The notes beneath the pieces were generated by a model. It had not been told where the DNA came from, searched no databases, and worked only from the letters and a program-made list of their open reading frames with translations. From Zygnema cylindricum (Eukaryota; Streptophyta; Zygnematophyceae; Zygnematales; Zygnemataceae), in the NCBI GenBank assembly GCA_037447655.1, contig JBBHKE010001028.1:81396-145395 (forward strand): DNA of 64,000 nucleotides, read 5' to 3'. The translations under genes were made by a program, and so were the position numbers. The first letter of the stretch is position 1. The number at the start of each line of letters is the position of its first letter. Below, one piece after another: positions 20,151-30,204 of this stretch.

Positions 20151-21388
20151 TGTTGAAATTTATGTATTTTCTAGGTCTGTATTGGAAAAATAAATAGAGT
20201 AAGTCAACAAAGGCAGCTTGCTTCTTGCTCAAATCTCTCCGGTCCCCATACTTGTTGCAGTCACTGAAGACCAGAGAGAGAGCCAATGCCATGGCTGCCT
20301 AAAGGGGATAGGCTGATTCGTAGTTTGTAGCAAAAGAGTAATGTCAGAAGCAGGATTTGATCCTAGTACCTATCAAACTTAGTAGCCGTTGGCTTTAACC
20401 TATAGCTTAGAGTCAACGATGGCATACGTGAGGTACAATAGGTATTTATAAGCGTAGAAGTAGAGAGTTCTAACTAACTACCAAAAAACGAAAAACTGCT
20501 CTAGACCAGATTTGAACCATGGTCTGTGTTTATACATGTAGAGGTAAGCCTTAACCAATAAGGCGTTATCGAAACGATACACATGACGGGTTTTATAAAT
20601 ACATAAATATTAACGCAACAGCTAATTAACAGCAGACTAACCAAAAGGAGCAATTCCTGCATGTACGCGAATCTGAACCGTGTAAAATATGTTTTGATCA
20701 GACGGCCGGCATTATAGCCGCCACGCAAAGTGAGCTTTTGGCGGCATACGGAGATAGCGTCACGCGGTGCCACGTGGCGCCACATTATTTGATACCGGAG
20801 AAGATGGGAGGAGGAACCATGGCTTCCGATTTGACAGGTGTCACCTTGTAGACCTTGTCGTACAATGGTCGTACAATAAGTACGTCGCCCATTGTACCTT
20901 CTTGTACTATATAGTGTTCCTATTGGACTAGGGTTTAGTAGTAGGTAGTCGTGAGTAGGCAGACCGAGACTTAGTAATATTTAGGTACCTCTCTCTCTAA
21001 GAGAGCTTGTAACTATAAAGGTCATCTTTGACCAGACATAACTTAATGCTCGGGTGAGCAAATTCAGTGATTCTTTTTGCTGCGGACACAGGGGAGTCCA
21101 AGCTACACAAGGGTGTAGTCGGTCAGAGCCTTTTCGTGCCAGGGTGGCACTTTTTCAGTGGGAAAGTCAAAGTGGGGAATATTGTCCAAAACACATATTG
21201 AAACTTTGCATTTTGTGGTGGAACTGAGCACACAGAAGGTCTTCTCTTCACAAGGGTGAAGGTTTATTGGGGTTCTTATTGTCAACGGATCATTTATTTG
21301 GGTTTATATCAACTTGGAGTCGGCACTATCTAGATTAGCTTCTTTTGGATCTGCGAATTCTGTGGGCAATGGAGCCCATAGAATTTCA
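20151..21388 (+). repeat. E4 3' LTR (1238 bp)
   Basis: Same length and termini as 14937-16174 with about 16 substitutions, for example GATCGG/GATCAG near 20699 and CATAAC context changes near 21040. It retains all promoter landmarks, the tRNA-like modules and the terminal hairpin (21355-21385, now with one mismatch). It is followed by F coding sequence. Confidence 0.9.
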
Positions 21389-21393
21389 ATTGT
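21389..21393. repeat. E4 target site duplication, right copy (ATTGT)
   Basis: Matches ATTGC at 14932-14936 in four of five bases. Confidence 0.7.
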
Positions 21394-23160
21394 TTTTTTT
21401 GATTTTGAACTGCTGTGGAAATTTTTCTCGCAGTCCAAAATCAACAAATACAGTGGAGGGGCTATTCTTTTTTTAGACAACTTTTTTTCCAAAGATGGTA
21501 AACTATCTAGCCGGAGGAGCTTTAGCCGACTATAAGGAGCGTCAACCCTCTTTGATGGCTCCCAACATCAAAATTTGAGATCCAGTGCTTGACGCCGTAG
21601 CCCTACACGCAGCTCCGACTTGGCTGGCGCCGCAGCAGTCCTTGTTATCACCACTTTTACTATGGTCATGAAACTGCAGGCCCAAGGTAGGGCATATGTC
21701 TCTCATCTGCAGGCCGTACAAATCGCCGAGGTAGTCACCTGAATGGTTGCCAATCTAACTCCATGCACCACTCTTTTAGACACCTGTAGACTCCTTTATA
21801 CAAAAAGGAACAAAATTGCAATCAATGAGTTCACGGACTTTCGATGTTTGAAAAATGAAACTCCTCAGAAACTGTTTAACCTCCTCTCGAGCCTTTGTCA
21901 AAAGACTAAGCTGTCTACCATTGAAACACCAACCATGGCCACGAAACTTTATGTCGCTGTTCGGAATTTGTTTAGACCAACAATATAGGCCGTTCTTGAC
22001 AATTGGAGTGCCAGTTAGGCAATCCACGATAGGAATCCCACGGCGCAAGAAATTTCATTGGCTGCTATGAAGTTATATGATCATTTTGTAAACAGCGAGG
22101 CACCAGAAAAGGCTATAACCAGCAAGGCGCGAGCCAGCTTTGCAGGCTTCACGGGGAAATCCTCTCTTAACTAAAAGGAACAAACAAAACTCCAAGCTTT
22201 ACGGAAGGTTAAGGGGAAAAAAAAAGCTGAGACCAGACACGAACTTGGAATGGGTGCGGATGAAAAAGTTTACCTGTACAATTGCCTGAACTGCAACGAA
22301 ACAGGTCACGGGTGGAAATGATGCCCTAGGAAGCTTAACCCGGAACTCGTTATCAAGCAAAAGGAGTTTGAGAAAGAAGGTGCACAAAGAACCCAGAAGC
22401 AGCAAAAACGCAGACAAGGAGGAGGGGGAGGGGACCGCACGCCGATCATAAAAGAAACTTATAAACCTACTCCCCGCTCCAAAACCGCTAAAATGTCTCA
22501 ATCCTAGTTAAGACAGATCAAACTTCCTAAATTTGATGATGGTTAGATCTCTAATGAGTAAAGAGGGAAATACACTACTGAGGGGTTTAAATGTGAGGCT
22601 AGTGGGTTCATGGGCCACAAAGAAGGGCAATGTTTTCGAAAGAATGGGGTCCCAAAAGAAATGTTGCAATATGCTTTGTTCACAGGCAAAAGGGAAACAT
22701 CCGTTAATCCTCTGCCAATGCAACTTTTGTATCCCCAGGGACGTCGATCTCTCGATGAACCAAGACCGAGCAAACTAACGCCGGAACATACCATTAAGCA
22801 ACAGAGCACTCTATTGGCCGCCTTCGCAACATTAGTGGCTGCTCTTTGCTTAGGATCGAAAACTTGCACACCTCAACCTCTTACGCCGGCTCAAAAAATG
22901 CAAAAACAAAAAAAAAACTGCTACAAAGGCTGGCAAAGCTGGAGCAGCAGACCACAATGGGTGGAGATGATGCTGACCTAATGGGTTGGGATATAGAGCC
23001 TCCAAAGGCTCATCACGCTCGGACATTTGTGTCCGGAGCTTGGAACGTTGGAGTAAGGGACAGTCGCAAAAAACTACGTTTTAAAACGTCCTCTCAAAGA
23101 AAAGACAAACAATCGATAAGACAAAAGGACCACAGCCGGAAAGCCACCGGTCCTTTATCC
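21389..23160 (+). pseudogene. F: gag-like region with two zinc knuckles
   Basis: The frame cut at 14936 resumes as VFFDFELLWKFFSQSKINKY and ends at 21533. Further decayed coding sequence follows. A nucleocapsid-type knuckle NCLNCNETGHGWK lies at 22283-22324 (CX2CX4HX4C, with a stop just before the last Cys). A second, CEASGFMGHKEGQC, lies at 22592-22633 in the same frame with Ser for the second Cys. Two CCHC knuckles about 90 codons apart are typical of retroelement Gag proteins but not of the local Copia Gag, which has one. The segment ends at 23160 against the E5 LTR. No RT domain was found in F, so its class is open. Confidence 0.5.
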
Positions 23161-24197
23161 TGCCACTCTGAGACCTCTATATGGTCCCACAGTAGGAAGC
23201 TCACATGAAGCCTCTGGGATAACCCTGACCCCTTTGTCTTTGTGAACAAATAACAGCCACCCTAGCAAACAAAAACTCTGACCTTCTTCACTCCTTTGAA
23301 AGCAAGACTCCCTTGAGTTGATAGCAAAAATAATCTCTGAATTTGCTCCCTTGAGTAGTAAGTTATGAAGGGTCAAAGTTGACCTTTTGTACAGAAGCTC
23401 TCTGGGAGAGAGGGTCCTATCTATAAATTCTTTCTAAGTCCTATCTCTCTCTAAAACTCTATCTACTAAAGTACGGCACCAATCATAGTACTGTATCGTA
23501 CAGAAAGGTACAGGTGGCGGTGTACTTTTTGTACGGCCATTGTACGACATGGCCAATATGTAGACACATGTCGTTTTTGGATTTGATCCCGAAATCTTTG
23601 GAGATGTCGTATTCCGATATGCTCGTGCCACGTGTCATTCCATGTGTCGTTGACTGCAAACCGCCGAAAAACTATTCCACGATATTGGCATGCTTAGCTG
23701 CCGTCCGATTAAAATGGATTTCAATCTTAGCCGTCATAAATACTTGCGCGATATTTGTTTCTTATTCGAAACGAATTGCACGATATCCGTTTCGGATATT
23801 CTGTACGCCTTACTTTACAAATTGTTTCTATGTACAAATATCTCTTTTAATGAAATAGCCTACGTGTACAACTTTATATATATATATCAAACCCTATATC
23901 GTCTAACCTTGATTCTATTCTAAATGGCTAAGGATACCGGCTACTGACAGCTTTGACGGACAGTAGGTACCAGGTTCAAATCCTGGGTCTGTCAAGTTCT
24001 ATTTTGGTAAATCTACCAATCTAAAGTCTGTCCCCGTTTGGACAGCATAAGCGGCCATGGCTCTATCTCCCTCTCCAACTTTCAGTGATTGTGACAAGTG
24101 TGGGAGCTGGAGAGAGGAGTTAGAGGCAGACTGCCTATGCTTCTTTTCTCCATTTTACACAACCTAGAAAATACTAAAATAGCCTTTAATTTATTCA
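23161..24197 (-). repeat. E5 3' LTR (1037 bp)
   Basis: Reads on the plus strand from TGCCACTCTGAG to TTTATTCA. It contains the W-box palindrome GGTCAAAGTTGACC (23371-23384), a GTAC cluster (23472-23545), a G-box-like GCCACGTGTC (23627-23636), the tRNA-like module on the plus strand (23953-23995), the CCATGG core near 24055 and the stem-loop with CAGTGATTGTGACAAGTGT. The polypurine complement CTCCCCTTATTTTC follows at 24198. Confidence 0.88.
23923..23996 (+). promoter_or_regulatory. tRNA-like module in the E5 LTR (antisense to E5)
   Basis: A-box-like TGGCTAAGGATACCGG is followed about 30 nt later by B-box GGTTCAAATCC, one base from the GGTTCGANTCC consensus. Stem TTGACGGAC (23953-23961) pairs with GTCTGTCAA (23987-23995) around a perfect 5-bp T-arm, CCAGG (23970-23974) with CCTGG (23982-23986), and a 7-nt loop TTCAAAT. 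This is the best preserved A/B-box copy in the window. Function is unproven. Confidence 0.65.
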
Positions 24198-25740
24198 CTC
24201 CCCTTATTTTCTAGTCACTCTTTATTTTAAGACCACACTTCTCTCGGCAGAAAATTAGTTTAAGAGAAGGCACAGGTTTGGTCATCATATCTGAAACCAT
24301 TTCCCTATCTGGTTTATACTCTAAGCTGATTATTTTGTTTCTACTTTCTCTCTTACAAAGCTAAGTCTAATGTCAATGTGTTTAGCTTTAAAGTGATGTT
24401 TAGGATTGGCAGAAATGGCAATGGCAGCCTGATCATCACAAAACACTTTTTGGACACCACTCTTAAGATGACCAAGCTCATCAAGCAAAGACTTGACCTA
24501 CATTGGTTCTTTTATAGCAGAGCAAGAAGCCATGTACTCAGCCTCTATGGTGGACTGAGCAATGACCTTTTGCTGCTTGCTGCTCGAGCAGCAAGCTCCA
24601 TCACCCACATACAATACATATCTTGATGTGCATCTCCTCATAGGAGCATCCCCATAGTGTCAGTATTGTTCCCACCCAAATGCAACCATAGATCCCTAGT
24701 TCCTATGAGATATCTAAGGACTTTCTTAGCTGCCTCCGACTCTTTCTTAGTGGGAGCATTCAAACTTCTACTTAATACTCCTATAGCTGCAGCTATGTTC
24801 GGACGGGCATAATTCATGAAATATATTAGGCTGCCCACTACTTGTTTATTAGGGATGGTGTGCGTAATTTTTTCTCTTCCGGGCCTACCTCATCATCTAG
24901 GATTATAACTCCATCTTCCACACTCCCCTCACTTTCCTTTTTTATTTCCATAGGAGTGGTACAACTATTAGCCTTGTTCATTTGGAATTTTTCTAGCATA
25001 TTTCCAATGGTCTCCTTTTGAGTTAATCTTATTATTTTCTTATCTCGGTCTCTATCTACCTGAATTCCCAAAATATACCTTGCTTCTCCCATATCCTTCT
25101 TCTCAAATCTTCTTTTTAGATCATTCTTCAACTTATTTATTTAATCTATAGATTAACTTAAAAAAAACAAATCATCAACATAAATTGCAATAAAAATAAT
25201 TCCTTCCTCATCCTCAAACAAATAAATCGAGTGATCTGAGCTGATCCAAATATATCCTAAACCTGTAAGAAACTCATCGAGCTTCTTGTTCAATTGCCGG
25301 GGGCTTGTTTCAGCCCATACAAAGATTTGATCAATCGACATACCTTGTTTTTCCCCCCTTGCTTAAGAAATCCTTCGAGCTGTCACATAAAAATTTCCTC
25401 TTCCAACTCTCGATGCAGAAAGGTCGTCTTAATGTCCATCTGATGCACTTCCATTTCTTCCGCCATACTAAGAAGTGTCCGAACTGAAGGAAATCTGACG
25501 ACCGGAGCAAAAGTCTCCTCGTAGTCAATTCCCTCTTTTTGGGTAAATCCCTTCGCCACTAACCGAGCCTTGTAACGCTCAATGGTGTTATCCGGGTTGA
25601 GTTTAAGTTTAAATACCCACTTACACCCAATTGGCTTCCTGTCAGGAGGACAATCCATCAAGTCCCATGTATCGGCAACCATAATTGAGGCCATCTCCTC
25701 ATTAATGGCTGTCTTCCACCGGTTTCTCTCGAAGAAGTCA
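24198..25740 (-). pseudogene. E5 reverse transcriptase and RNase H, broken
   Basis: Minus-strand blocks: 25383-25694 ([60 protein letters not shown]); 25153-25341 (IFIAIYVDDLFFLS, with YVDD intact); 24838-25131 (MGEARYILGIQVDRDRDKK); 24638-24838 (GSLIYFMNYARPNIAAAIGV, LRYLIGTRDLWLHLGG). The last RNase H part is decayed between 24200 and 24640. Frameshifts and stops separate the blocks, so no active enzyme can be made. Domain order matches E9. Confidence 0.85.
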
Positions 25741-27500
25741 TTGCCTCATTGTAAGTTTGAGGTTCATCGGGGTGAGATAGTTTTGTTACCTTATTGTTGA
25801 CTTGCCTCTCTTACAGTCTTTTGCTGCATCTTCTTCCTTCGTCAAACTCGGTTGCCGGAAAAGATGGCTCTCTTGAACTCTTACCGACAGTTTCTACTTC
25901 TCCCCTATCTCTTGCTTCCGAGTCGATTTCCACCACGTCTTCGGCTTCGGTTGGAGTTAATACAAAGGGTTCCACATTTGAGTCCTTCTCGATCTGATCT
26001 GTACCTGCAAGATCATCCTTTTCTTGAAAATCCTAGATAGTTAGGAAGCTCAAAGTCATCAGAATTTTCTAAATCAAATCTGATTATGATTGTCTTTGTA
26101 TGCTTAAAGGGATCTATAGATTTTCCTTCATCCATAACCACTAGATGCTTCACTATGATAATATCCTCTCTTTTGAGATCATAGACTCTATATCCTTTTA
26201 CATCTTCATCATATCCTAGTAGATATCCTGGTTTTCCTTTTGGATCTAACTTATAGTTTGACCGATCTGTATCTAAACTGAACACTTGACTTCTGAAAAC
26301 CTTTAAGTGTGAAATATCTGGTTTTCGGCCTGTCCATCTCTCATAGGGTGTTTGGCCTTTTACTGCTGAAGTAAGAACTATATTCTTGAGATAATTTGCA
26401 CAGTTCATTGCTTCGGCCCAAAACTTCTTTCCTATCTTGTTATCTAACAGCATACTCCTAGCATTATCACTAAGTGTTCTATTTAATCTTTCAGCTACAC
26501 CATTCTGCTCGGAGTTTTGAGGAACACTCTTTTGGTGTTGCACTCCATCTTCTCTCAGAAAATCCTCAAACTGGTTAGAGGTATACTCTCCACCATTACT
26601 CTCCACCATTACATACTCTTCACTCCTTATTCTCTTGATTGAGGTTTCATGGAGTTTTTCACTCCATGCTTTATATTGTTTATAACATTCCTGAGCTTAT
26701 GACTTGTTTTTCAAAAAATACACCCTGGAATACCAAGACAAATCATCAGTGATAGTCATCATAAATCTCTTCCCCCTGGGTGATGGCACTTTAGTTGGCC
26801 CCCAAATATTTATGTGTACTAAATCTAGAATCTTTTCTCTTTTATAGGTGGCAAGTTTTGGGAAGGGTAACCTGTGTGCTTTACCTTGAGCACATCCACT
26901 ACAATCACTTAGATTCTCACTCTCACCAAACTGAATTCCTTTCACTACTCCCATCTTTTTCATCTCTCTTAACTTATCTAGATTTACATGCCCAAGCCTC
27001 TTATGCCACAACATAATATCATGAACACCACCATACTAAAGTTTCTTATTTTCATTGCTTAAAATCAGCCTAAACATCCTTTGGCTACCTTTTTCAGCGG
27101 TAAAATAAACTTCCTTCTTAAAACTAGAAGTAAAGACTCCTTTCCTAGTGCTAGTATCAAAACCCTTATCATCTAATACAGACATAGAGATGAGGTTATT
27201 GTTCAGTTCCGCAATAAACAATACTTCGGATAATGTACCTATGGATGGCTTTCCTTCTACTAACACTTTTAGATCTACCGATCCTACAAGAGTAGTAGTG
27301 ACTATCCTCCCATCCCCGTACTCTATCTCTACGGTGGGAATCTTTCTTATCTTAGTGAACAAGTGTTTATCTTGACACATGTGCATGGATGCACCTGAGT
27401 TTACAATCCAACCTACTTCACCTTTCAATCCAGCGAAAGCACATTTATGCTTGTGGAATTTCGACCTCGTTTTTTGCTTCAGACTCCTCATTCAATAGGA
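25741..27500 (-). pseudogene. E5 protease, integrase and linker, broken
   Basis: Block 27036-27491 carries the protease region with GWIVNSGASMHMC. The active-site Asp is changed to Asn, which would abolish aspartic protease activity. Block 26697-27014 carries the integrase zinc finger (WHKRLGH, CSGCAQGKAH) and the first Asp region reading VHINIWGPT, where Asp is replaced by Asn. Block 26013-26609 carries VESNGGEYTS (second Asp changed to Glu-Ser context), NGVAERLNRTL with the catalytic Glu, and the GKPGYLLGYDEDVKGYRVYD region. The linker up to RT is frameshifted. Both enzymes are dead by sequence. Confidence 0.85.
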
Positions 27501-28519
27501 GTTCATCGTCCCTGTTCTCGGATTCTGCCTCATATACCCGTGTCACAAGGGCCTTTTTCTTTCCTCTCGGGGGTCCACCGGTCAGCCCCTCCTTTAACCG
27601 CAGCTGGTTAACTTAGTGCATTCAGCCATATAGTGCCCGGGTTTCTAACAAAAATGACATAAACCCTTGGGAGTCCTTGGTCCGAATATGTCGGTCTGAT
27701 TTTTTTGCTCCCCCCCTCCGTAATTTCCGACCGGTCTTCGGGAATCCTTGTTCCTCTAATTGGTCCCAGCTGCCAAGGCTTGCCCACTCTTTCCTCCCCT
27801 TCAGATCTCAATAATATTCTACCTAACGAGAATCATTCCTACCACTAAGTTCCATATCCACCTTGAGTCCAACAGGTCTTGCACAAGGTTGACTATGTTC
27901 TCGAACACATCGGGTAACTTCATCAGTAGATTGTTAACCTTTTCTTTTTCACTAAAATCTTTTCCGGCACTCTCTAGCTCCATGAAGAGTGTAGCAAGCT
28001 CATTGCAAAAATCCAACATATTTCCCCCTTTGTATACATACTCCTTAACTTTTTGATCAGCCAACTGTTGTTGCTGAATCGTACCACTTCGGTACATCTC
28101 TATGAGAGCCATCCAAAGATCGGATGCCCTTTCTACCTGAAAATGAGGACATGCAAAACCTTGAGTAAGATGGCCGAGGATGAAGTGCTTTGCCGCCATA
28201 TTGTTGAAGTCCCAGGTATTAGTATCATTCTCCTCATTCCTCGGAATAGGTGACATGAATGTCGAACAAGTTGCTATTGGTGTTATCGTCTCCTTCTCCT
28301 TTCCTTTGTCCACCGCCTCTCCTTCTTTTGTCTCCTCCGTTGAAGATGGATCTGCATCTCCAATGAATCAAACCCTATAAACCCTGGAGGTATCCCAAGA
28401 CTGGATGGACGCCTCACCCGTCCACTCACTATTCCCCAAAACCCTTTCTCACATAGAGCTCATATCATAATAGTTTTCTAGTATATGACCCCGCTCCATT
28501 GAGTTTGGGCACCCTAGAT
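27501..28519 (-). pseudogene. E5 gag, broken
   Basis: Block 27819-28313 codes the Gag middle (IPRNEENDTNTWDFNNMAAK, LMALIEMYRSGTIQQQQLAD type sequence, YVYKGGNMLDFCNELATLFM, LLMKLPDVFENIVN). The zinc knuckle near 27615-27660 reads CHFC-stop-KPGHYMAE, so a stop sits inside it. The N-terminus near 28440-28519 is decayed, and the LTR-borne start codon is lost (ATCG for ATGG). Confidence 0.82.
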
Positions 28520-28534
28520 GGAGGGCCCATAACG
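28520..28534 (-). other. E5 primer binding site
   Basis: Minus strand CGTTATGGGCCCTCC, matching the family site GGTTATGGGCCCACC at 13 of 15 positions, next to the LTR remnant. Confidence 0.75.
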
Positions 28535-28657
28535 TGTAACTCTGAGACCTCGATAGGACCTCAGAGTAGGCAACTCACACGAAGCCTCTAGGATAACCTT
28601 GACCCCTTTGTCTTTCAGCACGAATAGCTACCACCCTGGCAAACAAAAACACTGACC
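28535..28657 (-). repeat. E5 5' LTR, last 123 bp only
   Basis: TGTAACTCTGAGACC to AACACTGACCAC is the terminal part of an E5/E7/E9-type LTR. It stops abruptly at 28657, where plus-strand E6 LTR sequence (TTTCTAGGTGTG) begins without its own first bases. Both partners are truncated at this point, as expected of a deletion or illegitimate recombination junction. Confidence 0.75.
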
Positions 28658-29145
28658 ACTTTCTAGGTGTGTTTTAGGATAGAAAAGTAGCAGAGGCAGT
28701 CTACCTCTAACCTCCGTCTCTAAGCCCCCACACTTGTTGTAGTCACTGAAGGCTGGAGAGGGAGCTAGAGCCATGGCTGCCTAAGCTCTCCAGAGAGACA
28801 AGAGTAGATGATAGGTATGTTTACTAAAAAGGTATTTGACAAACCCATGAATTGATCTTGGTACCTACCGCCCGTTAAACATCCCGCAGCCGTTAGCTTT
28901 GTCCATTTAGTCAAGGACTAGTGCTAGGACATATAGGGTTTGATAGATGTTTACATAGTTATAGGTAGGTTTTTCCATTTAACTAGATTACGGTATATAG
29001 GGCATTGAAAGAGTTGTACTTTTAGTACTAGACGAATTAAATAGTACGGACATTTATTTCAACGGTCCGTTTTAAATAACAATGTAAATCGGACGGTCGT
29101 GGTTAGCGCTAACTTCGCGGAAAGGACAATTTGGCAGTTTGCAGA
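28658..29145 (+). repeat. E6 LTR, left part (5' end truncated)
   Basis: Starts within the conserved TTTCTAGG block, so about 30 bp of the LTR start are missing. It has the CACACTTGTTGTAGTCACTGAAGG stem-loop region, the AGCCATGGCT palindrome near 28770, a decayed antisense T-arm (near 28845-28875), and U3 up to TTTGCAGA. It is interrupted by E7 at the duplicated GCAGA and resumes at 35368. Confidence 0.8.
29141..29145. repeat. E7 target site duplication, left copy (GCAGA)
   Basis: Exact match to 35363-35367. Removing E7 and one copy restores the U3 sequence of the E6 LTR (TTTGCAGA to CTGCGCCACTCCGG). Confidence 0.85.
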
Positions 29146-30204
29146 TGCAACTCTGAGACCTTCATAGGACCTCAGAGTAAGAAGCTCACACGAAGCTTTT
29201 AGGATAACCCTGACCCCTTTGTCTTTCACCACAAATAACTGCCACTTTTGCAAACAAAAACTCTGACCACCTTCACCCCTGTGAAGGGAAGACTTCCCTA
29301 AGTCGATAGCAAAAAGAATCTATGAAATTGCTCCCCTGAGCAGTAAATTATGAAAGGTCAAACTTGACCTTTTGTACAGAAGCTCTCCGAGAGAGAGGGT
29401 CCTATCTATGAAATTTTTCTAAGTCCTATCTCTCACTAAAACTCTATCTTCTGAAATATTGCACCAATCATAATACTATATCATACAGAAAGGTACAGGT
29501 GCCGATGTACTTTCTGTACGACCATTGTACGAAATGGCCAATATGTCGACACATGGTATTTTGGATTCAATCCCGAAATCCTTGGAGATGTTGCATTCCA
29601 ATATGCTTTTGCCACGTGTCATTCGATGTGTCGTTGACCGCAAACCGGCAAAAAACTATTCCACGATCTCGGCATGCTACTATTCCACGATCTCGGCATG
29701 CTTCGCGGCCGTCTGATGAAAACGGATTTCAATCTTAGCCATCACAAATACTTGCGCGATAATTTTTTTCGCAATCAAAACAAATTGCGCGATATCCGTT
29801 TCAGATATTTCGTACACCATACTTTACAAACTGTTTCTATGTCCATATATCGCGTTAAATGAAATAGCATACATGTAAAGATTTATCTATATATCAAACC
29901 CTATATCGTCTAACTTTGATTCTAGTCTAAATGGCTAAGGCTACCGGCTACTGACAAATTTGACGGAGGGTAGGTACCAGGTTCAAATCTTGGGTCCGTC
30001 AAGTTCTATTTTGGTAAATCTACCAATCTAAAGTCTGTCCCCGTCTGGACAACATAGGCGGGAATGGCTCTATCTCCCTCTCCAACTTTCAGTGACTGCG
30101 ACAAGTGTGGTAGTTGGAGAGAGGAGTTAGGGGCAGACTGTCTGTGCTTCTTTTCTACATTTTACATAACCTAGAAAACACTAAAATAACCTTTAATTTC
30201 TACA
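29146..30204 (-). repeat. E7 3' LTR (1059 bp)
   Basis: Reads on the plus strand TGCAACTCTGAG to AATTTCTACA. It contains the W-box palindrome GGTCAAACTTGACC (29356-29369), GTAC motifs (29506-29530), GCCACGTGTC near 29611, and a 24-bp tandem duplication (29656-29679, 29680-29703) absent from the partner LTR. A plus-strand tRNA-like module lies at about 29932-30003. The next base, 30205, is foreign DNA and not the expected polypurine complement. Confidence 0.87.
29656..29703. repeat. 24-bp tandem duplication in the E7 3' LTR
   Basis: CTATTCCACGATCTCGGCAT plus GCTA/GCTT occurs twice in direct succession. The partner LTR (34845-34865) has one copy. It is a local replication slip after or during the last transposition. 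Confidence 0.9.

Larger units (their letters stand above)
14937..21388 (+). mobile_element. E4: non-autonomous Copia element with Gag and collapsed Pol
   Basis: Two 1238-bp LTRs (14937-16174 and 20151-21388) differ at roughly 16 sites by eye, about 1.3 percent, so insertion was fairly recent. Target duplication is ATTGC/ATTGT. The internal region codes Gag joined to a shrunken pol remnant that lacks protease, integrase and RT catalytic segments. About 2 kb of unrelated DNA (18147-20150) then runs directly to the 3' LTR. The usual polypurine tract is missing at that junction. E12 has the same Gag-plus-collapsed-Pol design, so this is a lineage and not a one-off deletion. Proteins would have to be supplied in trans, for example by an E9-like element. 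Confidence 0.88.
23161..28657 (-). mobile_element. E5: degenerate Copia element, minus strand, truncated 5' LTR
   Basis: 3' LTR at 23161-24197, gag-pol remnants 24198-28519, primer site 28520-28534, and only the last 123 bp of the 5' LTR (28535-28657). The element breaks off inside the 5' LTR at a junction with the plus-strand LTR of E6. The shared LTR ends differ by roughly 15 percent by eye, which indicates an old element or a composite. No target duplication can be tested because the right end is lost. Confidence 0.85.

Noticed and set aside
20501-20785. Repeated 94-codon minus-strand frame (also at 15287-15571) as a conserved gene
   Set aside because: The two copies lie in the paired E4 LTRs and are identical because the LTRs are. 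The translated sequence has no protein features.
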